From contig OX123190.2 in assembly GCA_944739405.2 (NCBI GenBank), forward strand, positions 21,364,807-21,428,806: DNA of 64,000 bases, in the 5' to 3' direction. This document shows, piece by piece, positions 11,905 to 23,543 of this stretch; within the stretch, counting starts at the first letter, position 1, and each line of letters starts with the position of its first letter. The DNA is from Euclidia mi (Eukaryota; Arthropoda; Insecta; Lepidoptera; Erebidae). The notes beneath the pieces are model-generated. The model did not search any database. It saw nothing but the letters and a program-made list of their open reading frames with translations, and was not told the DNA's origin. The translations under genes were made by a program, and so were the position numbers.

Positions 11905-12545
11905 TTAGTTTCGATAGCCCGTTTTTGTTCCATCGTTTTTGTATCGGAGCCTACACTTGTTCATTTTCATTTTGAAAACTAGCACTCTCCGGTGCAATTG
12001 GACACCGCTAATAAATTTGCATTGCTGACGCACGATAGTTTTTCCTACTAAATTCAGTGAATGACCACAACATGGTACAAACGCTGATAAATGATTTTTC
12101 TGCAAAATAAGAGCTTGCATCGCTATGTATTTTCCAAACATATTTGCAGCATTATCAAGGAAGTTAATTTGATGGTCAACTAAAATAAATATTAAAGCAT
12201 TTGCTGTTCCTTCACCAGTATGGCTGCAATTAGGTGAGATTCAACGGATAGAATTCATCATTCATCGGTACTTGATTACACATGGAACTTATCAGTTCTT
12301 CGCATACCGTTGAGGAAAGGTAATTGACGTAACCGCTCACTTTGTCAGTATAAATGAATGCCAACGTTGGTTTGTACTCCACAAGCAATTCCAAAATACC
12401 CAGAAAATTGCGATTTCTCGGTGATCCAATGATTTCGTCGTCTAGTCGGAACATAAAGCCCCGTTCAGCGATGATGTGCTGTGCCTCTTGCGTTGCTAGC
12501 TCCCGGTCGATACATCTCGTGCCTTCTCCCCGTTCACTAGACTAA
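11905..12545 (-). pseudogene. hAT transposase (ZMYM1-like, DUF4371 type), decayed
   Basis: Minus-strand pieces are RNRNFLGILELLVEYKP and VSGYVNYLSSTVCEELI (12230-12460), then ALILQKNHLSAFVPCCGHSL with NLVGK (12040-12125). The blocks NFL.ILELL..Y.P, VNYLSS...EELI and FVPC..HSLNLVG are the conserved spine of ZMYM1-type hAT transposases. Stops and frame breaks separate them and no full-length frame remains. Confidence 0.75.
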
Positions 12546-12644
12546 TCACTGACTCCAAGTGGGTCTCCGATATCTTGTGCTCGTATAGGCGCTCCGTTGC
12601 ATGCTTGCAGTCACTGAAGCCTTCTCCACTTAACTTGAGTGGAC

Positions 12645-13197
12645 ATTAGTGTCGGTACAAGCTATGCGGCAACTGCATAGCTTGTACCGAAACTTAGGAA
12701 ATCCGAAATTCTTGAAATTAGGCAAGCAAAGTCAATAGGCATATTTAAAAAGGCATTAAAACAGCATTTCCTATCTAGTAGCTAGTCAGTGTCAAAAGCA
12801 TATTGTGACTATAATATCTATAATGTGTTATGTGCGTATGTATTTATGTATGTATGGATGTATGTGTGTATGTATATATGTATGTATGTATGTATGTATG
12901 CATGTATGTATGTATGTATGTACCTATGCATGTATGTATATTATATGTTTCTGTATTTACGTAATATATGTGTGTTTACCTTTGCTTAGCAAGGAACTTT
13001 ATTACTACACCATTTTATAATTCTATTTCCCTTATCTATTTCTTTCCATCCAAAGGTTGCCTGGAAGAAATCGCTTTTAGCGATAAGGCCGCCCATTGTG
13101 CATTGTATTTGTAAACTTCTTCTTGTTCTCTTTTAACTCTGTAATGTGACTTGTGGTGTACAATAAAGAATTATCTATCTATCTATCTATCTATATT
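12645..13197 (+). mobile_element. LINE 3' end inserted in the hAT element
   Basis: This insert is absent from the other hAT copy. It begins with a 14-bp perfect inverted repeat (12654-12667 and 12675-12688, 7-bp loop) and contains a TATG repeat tract (about 12835-12945). It ends CCGCCCATTGTGCATTGTAT ... GGTGTACAATAAAGAATTA followed by an ATCT repeat, a well-known lepidopteran LINE 3' terminus. Methionine/cysteine-rich frames here come only from the TATG repeat. Confidence 0.6.
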
Positions 13198-13626
13198 TTA
13201 CTCGTAGTCAGAGAAAAACAAAGCTCGAATCGATTGACAGTCTCTTGATTTTGATTGCGACGTATAAACATGTTTTTGTACTTTGCCGAAAAGTTTGTAT
13301 TATCTCGCAATTGTAGGACAGAATTCTGGAGTGAGACTTCATCACAATTTTGCAGTTTTGCGAAACCGTTCTTGATCAGTATTTGATAATTCCTTCAGTT
13401 ATCACGACGGGTCAAAGACCAATGTGATTTTTGAAACCATTATCCACTTTCTCTTGATTGTCACTACATGATTTTAAAGGTTTTATGGTGTCACCTACCT
13501 CGAGACTACCATCAACCTTATCTCCATGTACTCAATCTTCTGACGTTTTTACAGGATCGACTGGCAGTTCTTGTTTGGTTGTTATTGTGAGATAGTTAGT
13601 CAACTATATATTACTATTCTATCTTT

Positions 13627-13885
13627 GACTGCCTCGTTGGTCTCGCGGCATAAATGTGCGCGTGGGATTGGAAGGTCTCGGGTTCGATTCCCGGGTCGGA
13701 CAAAGTGTTATTGGGTTTTTCCGTTAGGAAATTTTCAGTAGCAGCACGGAGTCTGGTAATGTGCCCGGTACGGCAATAGGCTCGCCCCCTATTTCGTGGG
13801 ACCTGAAAATTCATGGCGAAATGTGGGTGTAATATTACACCTCTGCATACCCTTTCGGGGATACAGGCGTGAGTCTATATTCATT
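13627..13885 (+). mobile_element. tRNA-derived SINE
   Basis: It begins GACTGCCTCGTTGGTCTCGC (polymerase III A-box region) and carries the B box GGTTCGATTCCCGGG about 50 bases later. The body includes GGCAATAGGCTCGCCCCCTA and GGGGATACAGGCGTGAGTC. It has the same body as the pieces at 25098-25222 and 57535-57790. It is absent at the equivalent place in the second hAT copy. Confidence 0.8.
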
Positions 13886-13921
13886 CATTCCTTACGCCAG
13901 TAAATTACTTATGGTTTTCAG

Positions 13922-14277
13922 CAATAGGGAAGATTACTGCCAAGTTAAACCTCCAGATGGCGGTATCACTGACTACAGTAAACAATGAAGTTTGGCAAGT
14001 ATGACATTTGAGTGACAACTTGACAACTCGTAAAGACTTCAAACTTTGGATGCGCGATCTCATTATCTCATCTCAAACAAGTCACTAAAACAGAAACATT
14101 ATACCATTTTTATTGTTATGGATAATTACATAATATGAGAAATGTTTTGGGTATATAAATAAGTATAGATATATTGTTGTCTTGTTGATGACAATATTTG
14201 AAAAGCGCGCTACGCAAGTTTGTTTACTGTAGTTGCTTGTGCTGCCATCTGCGTTAAGCTTTGCGTAATGTTCCCTA
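13922..14277. mobile_element. inverted-repeat element (MITE) inside hAT copy 1
   Basis: Imperfect terminal inverted repeats of about 60 bp begin CAATAGGGAAGATTACTGCC at 13922 and end GTAATGTTCCCTATTG at 14277. ACTACAGTAAACAA also occurs in both arms. The block is missing from the second hAT copy, which shows it as a clean insertion. It has no coding content. Confidence 0.65.
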
Positions 14278-14580
14278 TTGATTCGTCATTTTATTGTATA
14301 AAAATATGTATTTGACTAAATTAAAAAAGGTATAGGCTATTTCTGTCTAGTTCATTTTATTTATTTTGTATGAAAATTTTATAATGTTGATTATTTTTGA
14401 AACATTAATTTGGATTTACGATTTTCAAGTTCATTGCATGAATGTTTTTGCGCATTGAAGTGAACAAATGCCGATATTTTCTTTTTAATACTTTTAGTTC
14501 TGTTGTGGGGGCCCCCCTCTTGTGGGGGCCCCGGGGCCATTGCCCCGCCTGCCCCCCTTAAATCCGGCCCTGGCATAAAG

Positions 14581-14990
14581 ATTCTTGTAGAAAATCGTTT
14601 CAGCCGTTTAAGCGTAGTATATAATTATTAGTTCTTTTTTTTTTCTTTTTATGGTTCCATCGGTGGTATCGATGATTTTGCCAATGTCAAGGTGGAAAAT
14701 TATTAGTTTATATATGCGAACAATGACACGTCCAACCGAGCAAAGTGGAAGGAGAAAACAAAGAAAGCAGACCTTGAGCAGACCCCACAATCAGATGGGA
14801 ATAATAAATGCTTAGGAGAGAGAGAGTATGCGAACAATGTTATCACTCTTACGTAGTATTTGTATACTCTTTGGTAATCACCGTGCACAATATGACATTA
14901 TGTATGATGTGTCGGTAATGACAGATATACATACGCACATGCGCACTCAATTATTATAGCGCATGCGTTCTTACTTCCAAGAGGTAAATT
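14581..14990. other. intergenic, no gene seen
   Basis: AT-rich sequence with a T run at 14634-14650 and a GAGAGAGAG tract near 14815. I see no coding or RNA feature. Confidence 0.5.
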
Positions 14991-15260
14991 TGTGCCGAAC
15001 ACACTTCTAGCCCCCCTACAATCCCTTCCAGTTCAATTTTTGCATCTTATGGTAGCCTATGTCCGTCTCCATGGTCCAGTATATCTCTACATCAAATTTC
15101 AACAAAATCGGTTCAGCCGTTTTAGCGTGAAAACGGAACATACCATTGACATAGAACATACATACATACATACACACTTTCGAATTTATAATATTAGTAA
15201 GGATAAGGATAAGGATGGTACGGAACCCTTCGTGCGCGAGTCCGACTCGCACTAGACCAA
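14991..15260 (+). repeat. interspersed LINE-type 3' tail
   Basis: It carries AAAATCGGTTCAGCCGTTTT, then a CATACATACATACA run, then ATTTATAATATTAGTAAGGA. It ends with GGTACGGAACCCTTCGTGCG, a frequent moth repeat terminus. No protein-coding content. Confidence 0.5.
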
Positions 15261-15630
15261 TTTTTTAATATTCCCTGCAGAATTTTTGCATGTATAAATT
15301 ATACTTGACGGCATATTAAATTAAAAGTTTGTAAACGTAATGTGACGTTTTGAATGACGTAACGCCCGGTACTCTTGTTTTAGGAGTGGTCGTTTGGCTT
15401 GACTTTGACAAGCGATTGCTCTTTCTGGTGTTATTTACAATTCTGTGGTTAGGTCATATTTAAATGTATCTTAAACTGGTGTCGAACCTAATGCTTCACA
15501 CTTATTATTCGTACTTTAATAACTCGGCCAATGAAGTTATACAAATCCCATAAAAAACAATACTTGTCAAAAAAAAACAGGTCTCGCAACTCAGTTCTTC
15601 TACCGTGAAATTTTGTGAGATCGATATAAT
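15261..15630. other. intergenic, no gene seen
   Basis: AT-rich, with no recognisable gene or repeat end. Confidence 0.45.
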
Positions 15631-16545
15631 AATAATATTAATGACGTAAACCCCTCTGGGGCAGCCGTTATCTCATCATGAGACTAACGCAATCTCGGAG
15701 GGCAGAGTAACAGCTTTCAAACATCACCTTCATCTTGTGATATAAACAAAAAATGTATTGCAAGATGAATAGAAAGCTTACAAACCGCAGGGCAGCTTTG
15801 TGGCGAGCTGAATGTGTGTGGCGACACTGCGGTACCGAATGCTTCACAGAGTCGGTCAGGGCCTCGTCTCCGGCTTGCCTTTATTGGCTGGTTGGAGTTG
15901 AAGCCTAAGAGCGCCCGCAGGACTCTCAACTCTGGCTTGCCTTAGTTGGCCGGCCAGAGGAAAGTCGCAAGAGCTATTTGCTCGGGGGTGGAAGTGTCAT
16001 TTTCAAGGGCGTAATTACGGGGAAACCCGCTCCGGGTCACGACCCGCGATGGCGAAACCGGTGCCGCACCGCTCGACACCCCTAGCCACTCGCACCGGTG
16101 TTGCCCTCTGGCTGCCTTTATGGCAGAGTTTGTTTGCTTTGGGCGGCTGTTTAGAGAGGGCCCGTCTAGTGAGTTGGCGAGTCACCACCTGCCACGTGGA
16201 CGGATGCTATAGGAGTATCACTGGCAGGTGCCGTTTTTTATCCATAGTATCATTATTACCAGTCCATTTAACACCCATCCCCATAAACCAGTAAATTAGA
16301 CTTCACATCATTGCAATAGTCCTACATTTGCTGCGGCTAGTCCATAGCTGTACTCAGTAGTGCAGTTGTGGAGGCTCCGCGGCATGTGTCCCATCCCATT
16401 TTAAATTAAAATTCTCTACGGGCCTCTGCACGTTGAATCCATATCCCCGTGTAAGCCTCCCAAAGGACCGGTTATTCTTCTAACACCATATTAGAAGAAT
16501 AGCCGTGAAAAAGAGACACACAATAATAATAATTTATTTTCCAAC
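15631..16545 (+). repeat. GC-rich LINE-associated repeat, unclassified
   Basis: A coherent GC-richer block starts near GACGTAAACCCCTCTGGGGC (15642). It contains two related stretches (CTTTATTGGCTGGTTGG and CTTAGTTGGCCGGCCAG) and ends near a short AAT repeat followed by TTTATTTTCC (about 16520-16541). It immediately precedes a LINE body and may be its 5' untranslated region or a separate insertion. I cannot decide which. Confidence 0.35.
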
Positions 16546-16599
16546 AAATAAGATGTACCTACTTACATAATATGCAACTTACACATTTATCTAATTTTT

Positions 16600-18370
16600 T
16601 ATTTAAACATATTAGTACACAGAAAAATGATCAATGACCCCTATGCTAGGAGAATCCTGTGTTACAGGGGTCATCCTGCCGTCCATTAGCCTAAACCCTG
16701 GATTACAAAAACAAAAAAGGATCCGCAAAACTCAACTCAAACTCACATATTTTCCCGATACCGTAATTTTTGCAATTCCATTATCAAAACAGCCAAAAGA
16801 GATTATGAAAAATCCGAAATCCGTAATGCTAAGAACAATAGCAAAAAGCTTTGAAATATGACATGCACAAATAAAAAGAAAACTCCGGGTACCAGTACCA
16901 GTAATAACCCTTTGGAGTCGGCTAACAAAGTTAATCAGTATTTTGTAAACATAGGCAAGATCCTGTCACAAAACTTACAGAAATGTAATACGTCTACCTC
17001 TTATCTACCTTCTAATAACTTAAGCAAATCGCAATAATTTTTTCTCTTTCCAACTAATGCGGATGAAATTAACATGACTATAGCTGACCTAAGGTGATTG
17101 TGCTATAGGCTTAGATGGCATTCCTAACACGTTCATCAAACGGTACAAAAATTTTCTAACTGAACCGCTTGCGAGCATTTGTAATTTGGCGTTCACAACG
17201 GGAATCTTTCCAAAAGCATTCAAAAGTGCTCTCGTTCACCCTATCCATTAAGGTGGTGACAGAGATTGCATCAGAAACTATCGCTCTATATCTGTCCTTC
17301 CTGCTTTCTCTAAAATACTAGAGAAGATCGTCAATAAAAGAATCGTCAACTACCTGGAACGTAACAATCTACTATCAAAATCACAATTCGGTTTCCGCAA
17401 GAACATGTCAACACATAATGCGGTCCATAAATTGACTAATACTATAGTTACTAGTATGAATGAAAATAATAAGGTTATCGTAATATTCCTAGATTTGGCT
17501 AAGGCGTTTGACACAGTCTCTGTCCCACTTCTGCTCGATAAACTGGAGCGGTTGGGTATACGTGGCATTCAGTGGCAATTTTTCGCCAGCTATCTCACAG
17601 AACGTACGCGGTGTGTTCAGTTGGATGGCGGGCATAGTGATAGCCTGCCCATTGACATAGGCGTGCCACAGCGTAGTATTCTTTGGCCTACACTATTCCT
17701 TATTTTCATTGACGATCTTTGCCGCCCAGACCTGAGAAATGGGAAGGTTATCACTTTTGCAGATGATATTGTACTAGATTTTCGAGGTGATTCCTGGAGA
17801 GACGCGTTCCAATATGCGCAGGACGGTATGAACCGTATTACACTAGCTCGGTAGTAATCTGCTATCTTTGAATGTAAGTAAATCTAAATATATAGCATTC
17901 AGCCTTAAAAACTGTAAAGATCACGTTGATGGCCCGATTCCCATCTTTGCACATTCTTGTTGTAACCACGACGGCTCACTTACCTACTCGGTGAACGTGT
18001 CAGGAACTAAAATCAGCGGATACAATAAAATATCTATGAATAACTATTGATAAAAATCTAAATTTTCAAGCTCACATAGATTTACTGACATTAAGAACTA
18101 GAAAGCTCATCTATATTTTTAAAAACCTACGGCATATTTCAGACAAAGATGTGCTTAAGATGACTTATCTTGCGTTATGTCAATCTGTATTATCGTACTG
18201 TATTAGCTAAAACATTAATAAAATAATGATCAAACTTGAACGCGCTCAAAGAGCGGTCCTGAAGGTAGCTCTCTTTCTCCCATTTCTCCATCCTACGGTA
18301 GACTTATATCAAAAATGTAATGTTTTGACAGTTCGACAACTTTTTATCTATCGCATAACATTAAGATTTC
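16600..18370 (+). mobile_element. LINE A, first part (decayed, split by LINE B)
   Basis: Several frames carry reverse transcriptase blocks. LVHPIH and SIYPSFL-type fragments lie at 17220-17310. 17405-17850 reads VIVIFLDLAKAFDTV (motif A), DIGVPQRSILWPTLFLIFID (motif B) and VITFADDIVL (motif C). CNVLTVRQLFIYRITLRFQ at 18310-18370 is the LINE C-terminal region. Frameshifts and stops make it dead. The same element resumes at about 21372. Confidence 0.7.
17405..17854 (+). pseudogene. LINE A reverse transcriptase core
   Basis: A 149-codon open stretch spans motifs A to C of a non-LTR reverse transcriptase. The catalytic aspartates are visible in FLDLAKAFD and FADD. The family's usual PQGSILGP is altered to PQRSILWP, which would be expected to damage the nucleotide-binding region. 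Upstream and downstream continuations are in other frames. Confidence 0.75.
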
Positions 18371-18444
18371 AGAGAGCTGGCTGAAACCTCCCTCCCTGGT
18401 TTTACTCTTATTCGCAATGATAACCGGACAGGGGAGGTGGTGGT

Positions 18445-20001
18445 GTGGCCATTTACCTACGTAGCACTCTTCCGCATAAACTGCTTTTATCTTCACCGCC
18501 TAATTATTCTGCTTCTGCCGAGTACCTTTTTCTTGAGTTTTCAGTCAGTGGAGCCAAAACGGTTCTAGGAGTTGTTTACTGTCCCCCCTCCGTTAATTAC
18601 TTCTCCAGTCTCGAATCTATTCTGGAATCTTTAGGGTCTGAATATGCACACCATATCATCATGGGAGATTTCAACACCGACCTCCTTGCCATCAATTCCT
18701 CTCGCTCTCATAACCTCCTTAAATTAATTGAGTCTGCCAGTCTACACACTCTTCCTCTCGAACCCACTCACCACAATATCGAAGGAGTAGACACCTGGTT
18801 AGGCTTAATTATTACTTCAGCTCCATCCTTGGTACACTCCCATGGCCAATACCTTGCTCCAAGCTTTTCCCGACATGATCTCATCTACCTTTCCTATTTC
18901 CTTAAACCTCCTAAACCTTGCCCTAAGGTTCTGTACTTGCGTTGTTTTGGACGTATGGATAGCGAGAAGCTGAAAAAAGATGCTGCTGAGCTTAATTGGT
19001 CTTCTCTGTTTGCAGCCAACACGGTAGATGAAAAGGTTTTAATTTTCAACGAAACTGTACTTGATCTTTATAATACACATGCTCCTATCAGGAGAGTTAA
19101 ATTAAAACGTCCTCCGGCACCTTGGCTCACCAGGGGCGTTCAAATGGCCATGAGGCGCCGTGATCGCGCTTTTCGCAAGTTCAAAAAGGAGCGGTCTGAC
19201 GAGAACTGGAGTCTGTACAAAGCTGCAAGGAATCGGTGTAATCAGATGATTTGCAACGCTAAACGCCGCCATATTTTCGACAGTATCAATTCCTCGTCCT
19301 CTACCAGTATCTGGAAGTTCCTTTGGACTCTAGGTATTGGCAAACAGCAACACACAGCGCCTCAAATGACGATTGGTTTGGATGATTTAAATAAGCATTT
19401 CTCGTCTACTACCCAACTGGATCATCAAACCATACGTCTTACGGTAGATTACATTGCTGGGCTTCCCCGACCTAATATTGATCCTTTCCTTTTTTCTCCA
19501 GTTGCATTGGGTGAGGTCAAGAAGATTATCCTTTCTATTAAATCCAACGCTGTTGGGTTTGATGCCATCAGCCGCCGCATGATTGTCCCTATCCTTGATC
19601 ATCTCATCCCTCCTGTATGCCACATTGTTAATTGTTCAATTGACAGTGGTTCTTTCCCCTCCTTGTGGCGTAAAGCCTTTGTTATCCCACTTCCTAAGAC
19701 TACGAACGCTTCTCTCCCTAACCATTTCCGTCCAATCTCTATTCTCCCCTTCCTATCCAAAGTGCTAGAAGCCTGTGTTCATAAACAGTTGTCTCAGTTC
19801 ATATATCAAAACAACCTGCTTAGTCCACTACAATCTGGTTTTAGGCCAGGTCATAGCACGACTTCCGCTCTCCTCAAAGTGACTGGCGATGTTAGGGCCC
19901 CAAGGACACCAAGGTCACTGAGCTTACTTTGGTCGACTTCTCCAATGCCTTCAACACTGTCAGTCACGCTATCCTTCTATCGATCCTCTCCCATCTCATG
20001 A
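18445..20001 (+). pseudogene. LINE B endonuclease and N-terminal polymerase
   Basis: A 518-codon frame carries VLGVVYCPPS and HHIIMGDFNTDLLA (endonuclease, with catalytic Asp and Asn), then FSRHDLIYLSY (the SDHxxI-type block containing the catalytic His). RPPAPWLTRGVQMAMRRRDR follows in the linker. The early polymerase is DAISRRMI, WRKAFVIPLPK, FRPISILPFLSKVLE and LLSPLQSGFRPGHSTTSALL. A frameshift near 19890-19930 moves motif A into the next frame. Confidence 0.85.
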
Positions 20002-20690
20002 TCTCACCGAATGCACTGGAATGGTTCTCATCGTATCTTCAGGAACGCCAGCAGTCTGTTCGCTGTGATGAAATGTCATCTAGTTGGCCTGCCATTAGCT
20101 CTGGTGTTCCTCAGGGTGGCATTCTTTCTCCTTTACTTTTCTCTATCTTTATTAATTTCTTAACTCCTAATCTTCGATGTTCGTATCATCTCTATGCTGA
20201 TGACTTGCAGTTGTACTCCCAAGCGAGGGTGGATGACGTGACAGTGGCCATTGGAGATATAAATAGGGATCTTGAGACAATGATGGACTGGTGTCAGAAA
20301 TTCGGTCAGGAAAGAAAGAAAATGGAGGAAAGAAAGTGTCAGGCCATTATTGTAGGCAGTTGCCGCTTAATACCCAGACTAGACGTCAAAACTCTACCTC
20401 CTATTTTGTTTAATGGCTTGGTCATTCCATTTAGTTCAGCCGTAAAAGACCTAGGCCTGTACATTGATTCCACTCTCGATTGGCAGGCGCAGGTGACGAG
20501 TGTTAGTCAGAAAGTCACCGCTACTCTTAGAGCACTATACCGCCTTAAGAACTTTCTTCCTTCCAAGACCAAAACAATACTTGTGCAGGCTTTAATATTT
20601 CCCTTAATCGACTATGGAGATGTGTGCTATTATGACCTGAATGCAGAACACCTCAATAAGTACGACCGACTTCTAAATAACTACATTTGA
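19929..20690 (+). pseudogene. LINE B reverse transcriptase core
   Basis: It continues from the preceding frame with VDFSNAFNTVSH (motif A), SSGVPQGGILSPLLFSIFIN (B), YHLYADDLQLYS (C, catalytic YADD) and VKDLGLYIDSTLDW (E). It ends at a stop at 20688, with LINE C-terminal sequence continuing in other frames to about 21088 (WNTLPSEIRLS). Catalytic residues are present but the frame is broken. Confidence 0.85.
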
Positions 20691-21371
20691 TTCATTACAA
20701 TCTTCGTATGTATGACCACGTCTCTACTTATCGTTCCGAACTTAAATAGCTTCCAATTCGTCAGCGCCGGTGTTTGCGTGCTCTTACCACTCTCTTCTCC
20801 ATTCTTAGGTCTCCTTCCCCTCCAACTTATCTCACCCCGTACTTCCAATATCTATCTTCTATTCATGATAGAAATCTACGTTCTTCACAAAATCTTCTTC
20901 TTTCTTGCCTCAGTCACACTACTGGATTCGTAAACTCTTCATTCTTTGTGCAGTCTATTCTCTTATGGAATACACTCCCTTCTGAAATCAGACTGTCCAC
21001 CAACCGTTTTGCATTTAAAATGAAAGTACGAGAGCTTCTTTTCAAGAGATTGAAGGAATCAGCACATCACTCACATCCATTACTATAAGTATTTATGTAT
21101 ATGTAGAATGTATGTATATTTAGGTATATATATATATATTATAATTATTTATGTCTATGTATGTATTTATAGAGAACTATTTAATATGTATATGTATTAT
21201 ATCCCTATTACGTATATAATAATTATTATGTTACACTATAAACTTAACTTTTAGTTCAGTATTAATGCACCTACCACTTTATCTCTGCTCCACCTTAAGG
21301 TTGACAGGTAGAGAATGCCTTATGGCATTATGTCATCCTTTGTACACATTGTTTGTGCATAACAAAAAAAA

Positions 21372-21700
21372 AACAGTACCTATATAATGTGTCACTCATT
21401 GTGTAACTACGACCCCTTATTAAATGCAACAAAACGCCGCAAACACAAAGTCTATCAAGAAGATGTTAAAACATGTTAATCAACGCTATCGCATAGATTC
21501 TACTGCTTTTTAGGTCCATACTTATACAACAAAATTAACTCCTTCCTTACAATATACTATATACAATATACAAATTAAAACTAACTTTGACATCATGGTT
21601 GCAAAAGTTATCATACGAGGAGACTGAAAATCTACTCATTCCAATTATTTAAATAACTTTAGCACGAACAATACATATTATATGTAGTGTGTATACATAA
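21372..21700 (+). pseudogene. LINE A, C-terminal remnant after LINE B
   Basis: A broken frame reads GPYLYNKINSFLTIYYI (about 21513-21560). This matches the last block of R1/Jockey-type LINE polymerases (FLGPFLYN...N.I..IY) and shows that LINE B landed inside LINE A. An AT-rich tail follows. Confidence 0.5.
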
Positions 21701-21825
21701 ACATTTACAACACAACCTCACACACACATACATTAATGCACACAACTACACACCTACATTAATACACACACATACCTACATTTATTCACACACATACATT
21801 CATGCACACACATAGGTAGGGGAGA
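21700..21825. repeat. simple repeat (CACACATACATT-type)
   Basis: Degenerate runs of CACACATACATT/CACACACATACC, a microsatellite with no other content. Confidence 0.85.
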
Positions 21826-22842
21826 AGGGGGCACAGTGAACCACTTTTTTATTTGTGCTCTCTACTGCATTTATCTTCAACGCTGGTTCTTATATTTTAC
21901 TGACAAGGTGTAACTTGGTATTAAAGCTGTACAAAAAACATAAAAATAAACAATTAACACAATAGTTTCTGAAGGAGTGAACATTTTTTTTAAAGTGGAT
22001 AACGATCCACTGTACCCCAGCTATGGGGCACTATGGATTTGGGCTTGGGGTACTGTGGATCTCCATGGGGTACATTGAATATTTACCTTAATTTTATTTA
22101 ACATAAAAGTTGATATGGGGCACTTTGAACTTTATTGATGCGTTTTTGAAATAAAACACCATTTGCTTGGTAACCATATGATAAAGTTGTTTATTGCTTA
22201 ATTGGCACAAATCAGTCTGTTTTGTTGCATTTGAGTCATTAGATACTAAATAGACACTTAAATTTAAATTTTCATATTTAGCAGTCTTCATTTACATAGT
22301 ACTATGTAGATCTTCTTCCCCTCATATATCAAGTCTATTCCTTGTTTAATTGTATCTTCTGTATGCATTCCAATGCTAGTTTTCCTTTTACGGTTGCGTA
22401 CCATTTTTACCTGAATCAATAAAAAAATGGGACACTATGGATCACAGTCCACAGTGCCCCATATGAAATTAGTCCACAGTGCCCCATAAGGTCACATAAA
22501 AAACAATGACTGAAACTATTATCTTAAATAATCGTCACGCAATAGAACAACAACAATTTAACAATTTACGTAGCTCTTTATATTGTCATTACATAAAAAA
22601 ACAAACAAATAAACAATTTAAATGAGTAAGTTTGTTAAAAAGATACACAAAATAAACTCGAGAAATAAATGGCTACTTACGTTTCTCGTTCTCCAGCAGT
22701 GAGAGCGTAGCGGTGACTGGCGGGAGGGAGGGGTATTGGATGCACAGAGTATGATTGGATGGATCACGCGATCGTTCGAAGTGAGAGTGTGCGTGTAATG
22801 AATAGCGCGCGAGATATTAGTGATTAACCACTATGCCCCCTG
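21826..22842. mobile_element. inverted-repeat element with reiterated GGGGCAC motif
   Basis: The left end GGGGGCACAGTGAACCAC (about 21837) and the right end ACCACTATGCCCCCTGA (22826-22842) are imperfect inverse complements. The motif GGGGCACTRTGGA and its complement recur at 22023, 22046 (GGGGTACTGTGGA), 22069, 22116, 22430 and 22449-22490. No transposase is visible. In design it resembles the element at 8051-9073, with a different motif. Confidence 0.55.
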
Positions 22843-23160
22843 ATTCACACACACATGCATGTTAGTTATAGATAGGTACTTAATACCAATTTAAAAAATT
22901 TTGTTACGTACTTTTATTTCTGAAAATCACATTTTAGATTAAGTATTATGCAAATGTTTAAATTACAACGATCATGTGTCTAAGAGGTGGGAGCCCGGTG
23001 ATATGTAACACAGGTTTTACCTACTATAGACACCAGTCTCTCACAAAGGAGTAACATTTTATTGTAGTAACTATCTGTATTGTGCTCTCTAAAATTAAGT
23101 TTACCTTTGTGAAAGAGATAAATATACGTATTATTATTATAAACTACATTTAAAAAAAAG
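22843..23160. other. intergenic, no gene seen
   Basis: AT-rich, with no recognisable feature beyond short frames. Confidence 0.45.
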
Positions 23161-23376
23161 TTTAATAATATAAAAGGGACCACGGAGACCCACCGGTCTC
23201 GGGTACAGCGACCAAGCCACCGGTGGTTAGGGCCTCAGAGACAGGAACTTGGTTCCTCACGATGAGTGTCGTGTCGAGAAGAACTGCCTTCTGCATCAAG
23301 GACTTGATCCAGCTGCCTAGTGCGAGTCTCTTTAGATGTTGATCGAGCTCTTGGCGATTAGCCAATTTACTGACAT
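23161..23376 (-). pseudogene. LINE polymerase C-terminal remnant
   Basis: Minus-strand translation ANRQELDQHLKRLALGSWIK followed by SLMQKAVLLDTTLIVRN resembles the extreme C-terminus of moth LINE polymerases. The P-like element at 23385 inserted into it: the duplicated target GACTATCG flanks that element and the LINE-type flank resumes after 25032. Confidence 0.5.
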
Positions 23377-23543
23377 GACTATCGCACAGATATGAGAATT
23401 AGTCAGATGGAACGCGCGGCACAGTTGCGTGCGGCCACTAAAGCAAATACAAAATTGAAAAGCGAATACAAACTCGTCTCAGTGCGCTACGAAGCATCGT
23501 ACAGTTCACGCGTCACGATCACTTCAACTTTTAAATTCTCAAA

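Larger units (their letters stand above)
11685..14572 (-). mobile_element. hAT transposon copy 1, with nested insertions
   Basis: The element begins CAGGGCCGGATTTA at 11685 and ends with the complementary TAAATCCGGCCCTG at 14572. It is flanked by the exact 8-bp duplication GCATAAAG (11677-11684 and 14573-14580). Eight-base duplications and CAGGG ends are the hAT signature. Decayed transposase reads on the minus strand. Three later insertions (about 12645-13195, 13627-13885 and 13922-14277) are revealed by comparison with the second copy at 44067-49817, which lacks them. Confidence 0.9.
18371..21371 (+). mobile_element. LINE B, nested in LINE A
   Basis: About 3 kb of non-LTR retrotransposon runs from ESWL (18375) through endonuclease and polymerase to an A-rich end at 21363-21375. 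It interrupts LINE A, whose C-terminal coding resumes at 21372. It is 5'-truncated and carries at least two frameshifts (near 18400-18440 and 19890-19930) plus a stop at about 20688. Confidence 0.75.

Noticed and set aside
12789..13020. Met/Cys/Tyr-rich small protein
   Set aside because: It is a translation of a TATG microsatellite in a LINE tail.
13627..13700. tRNA gene
   Set aside because: The A and B boxes are followed by a SINE body and no complete cloverleaf is seen. The same applies at 60254 and 57783.
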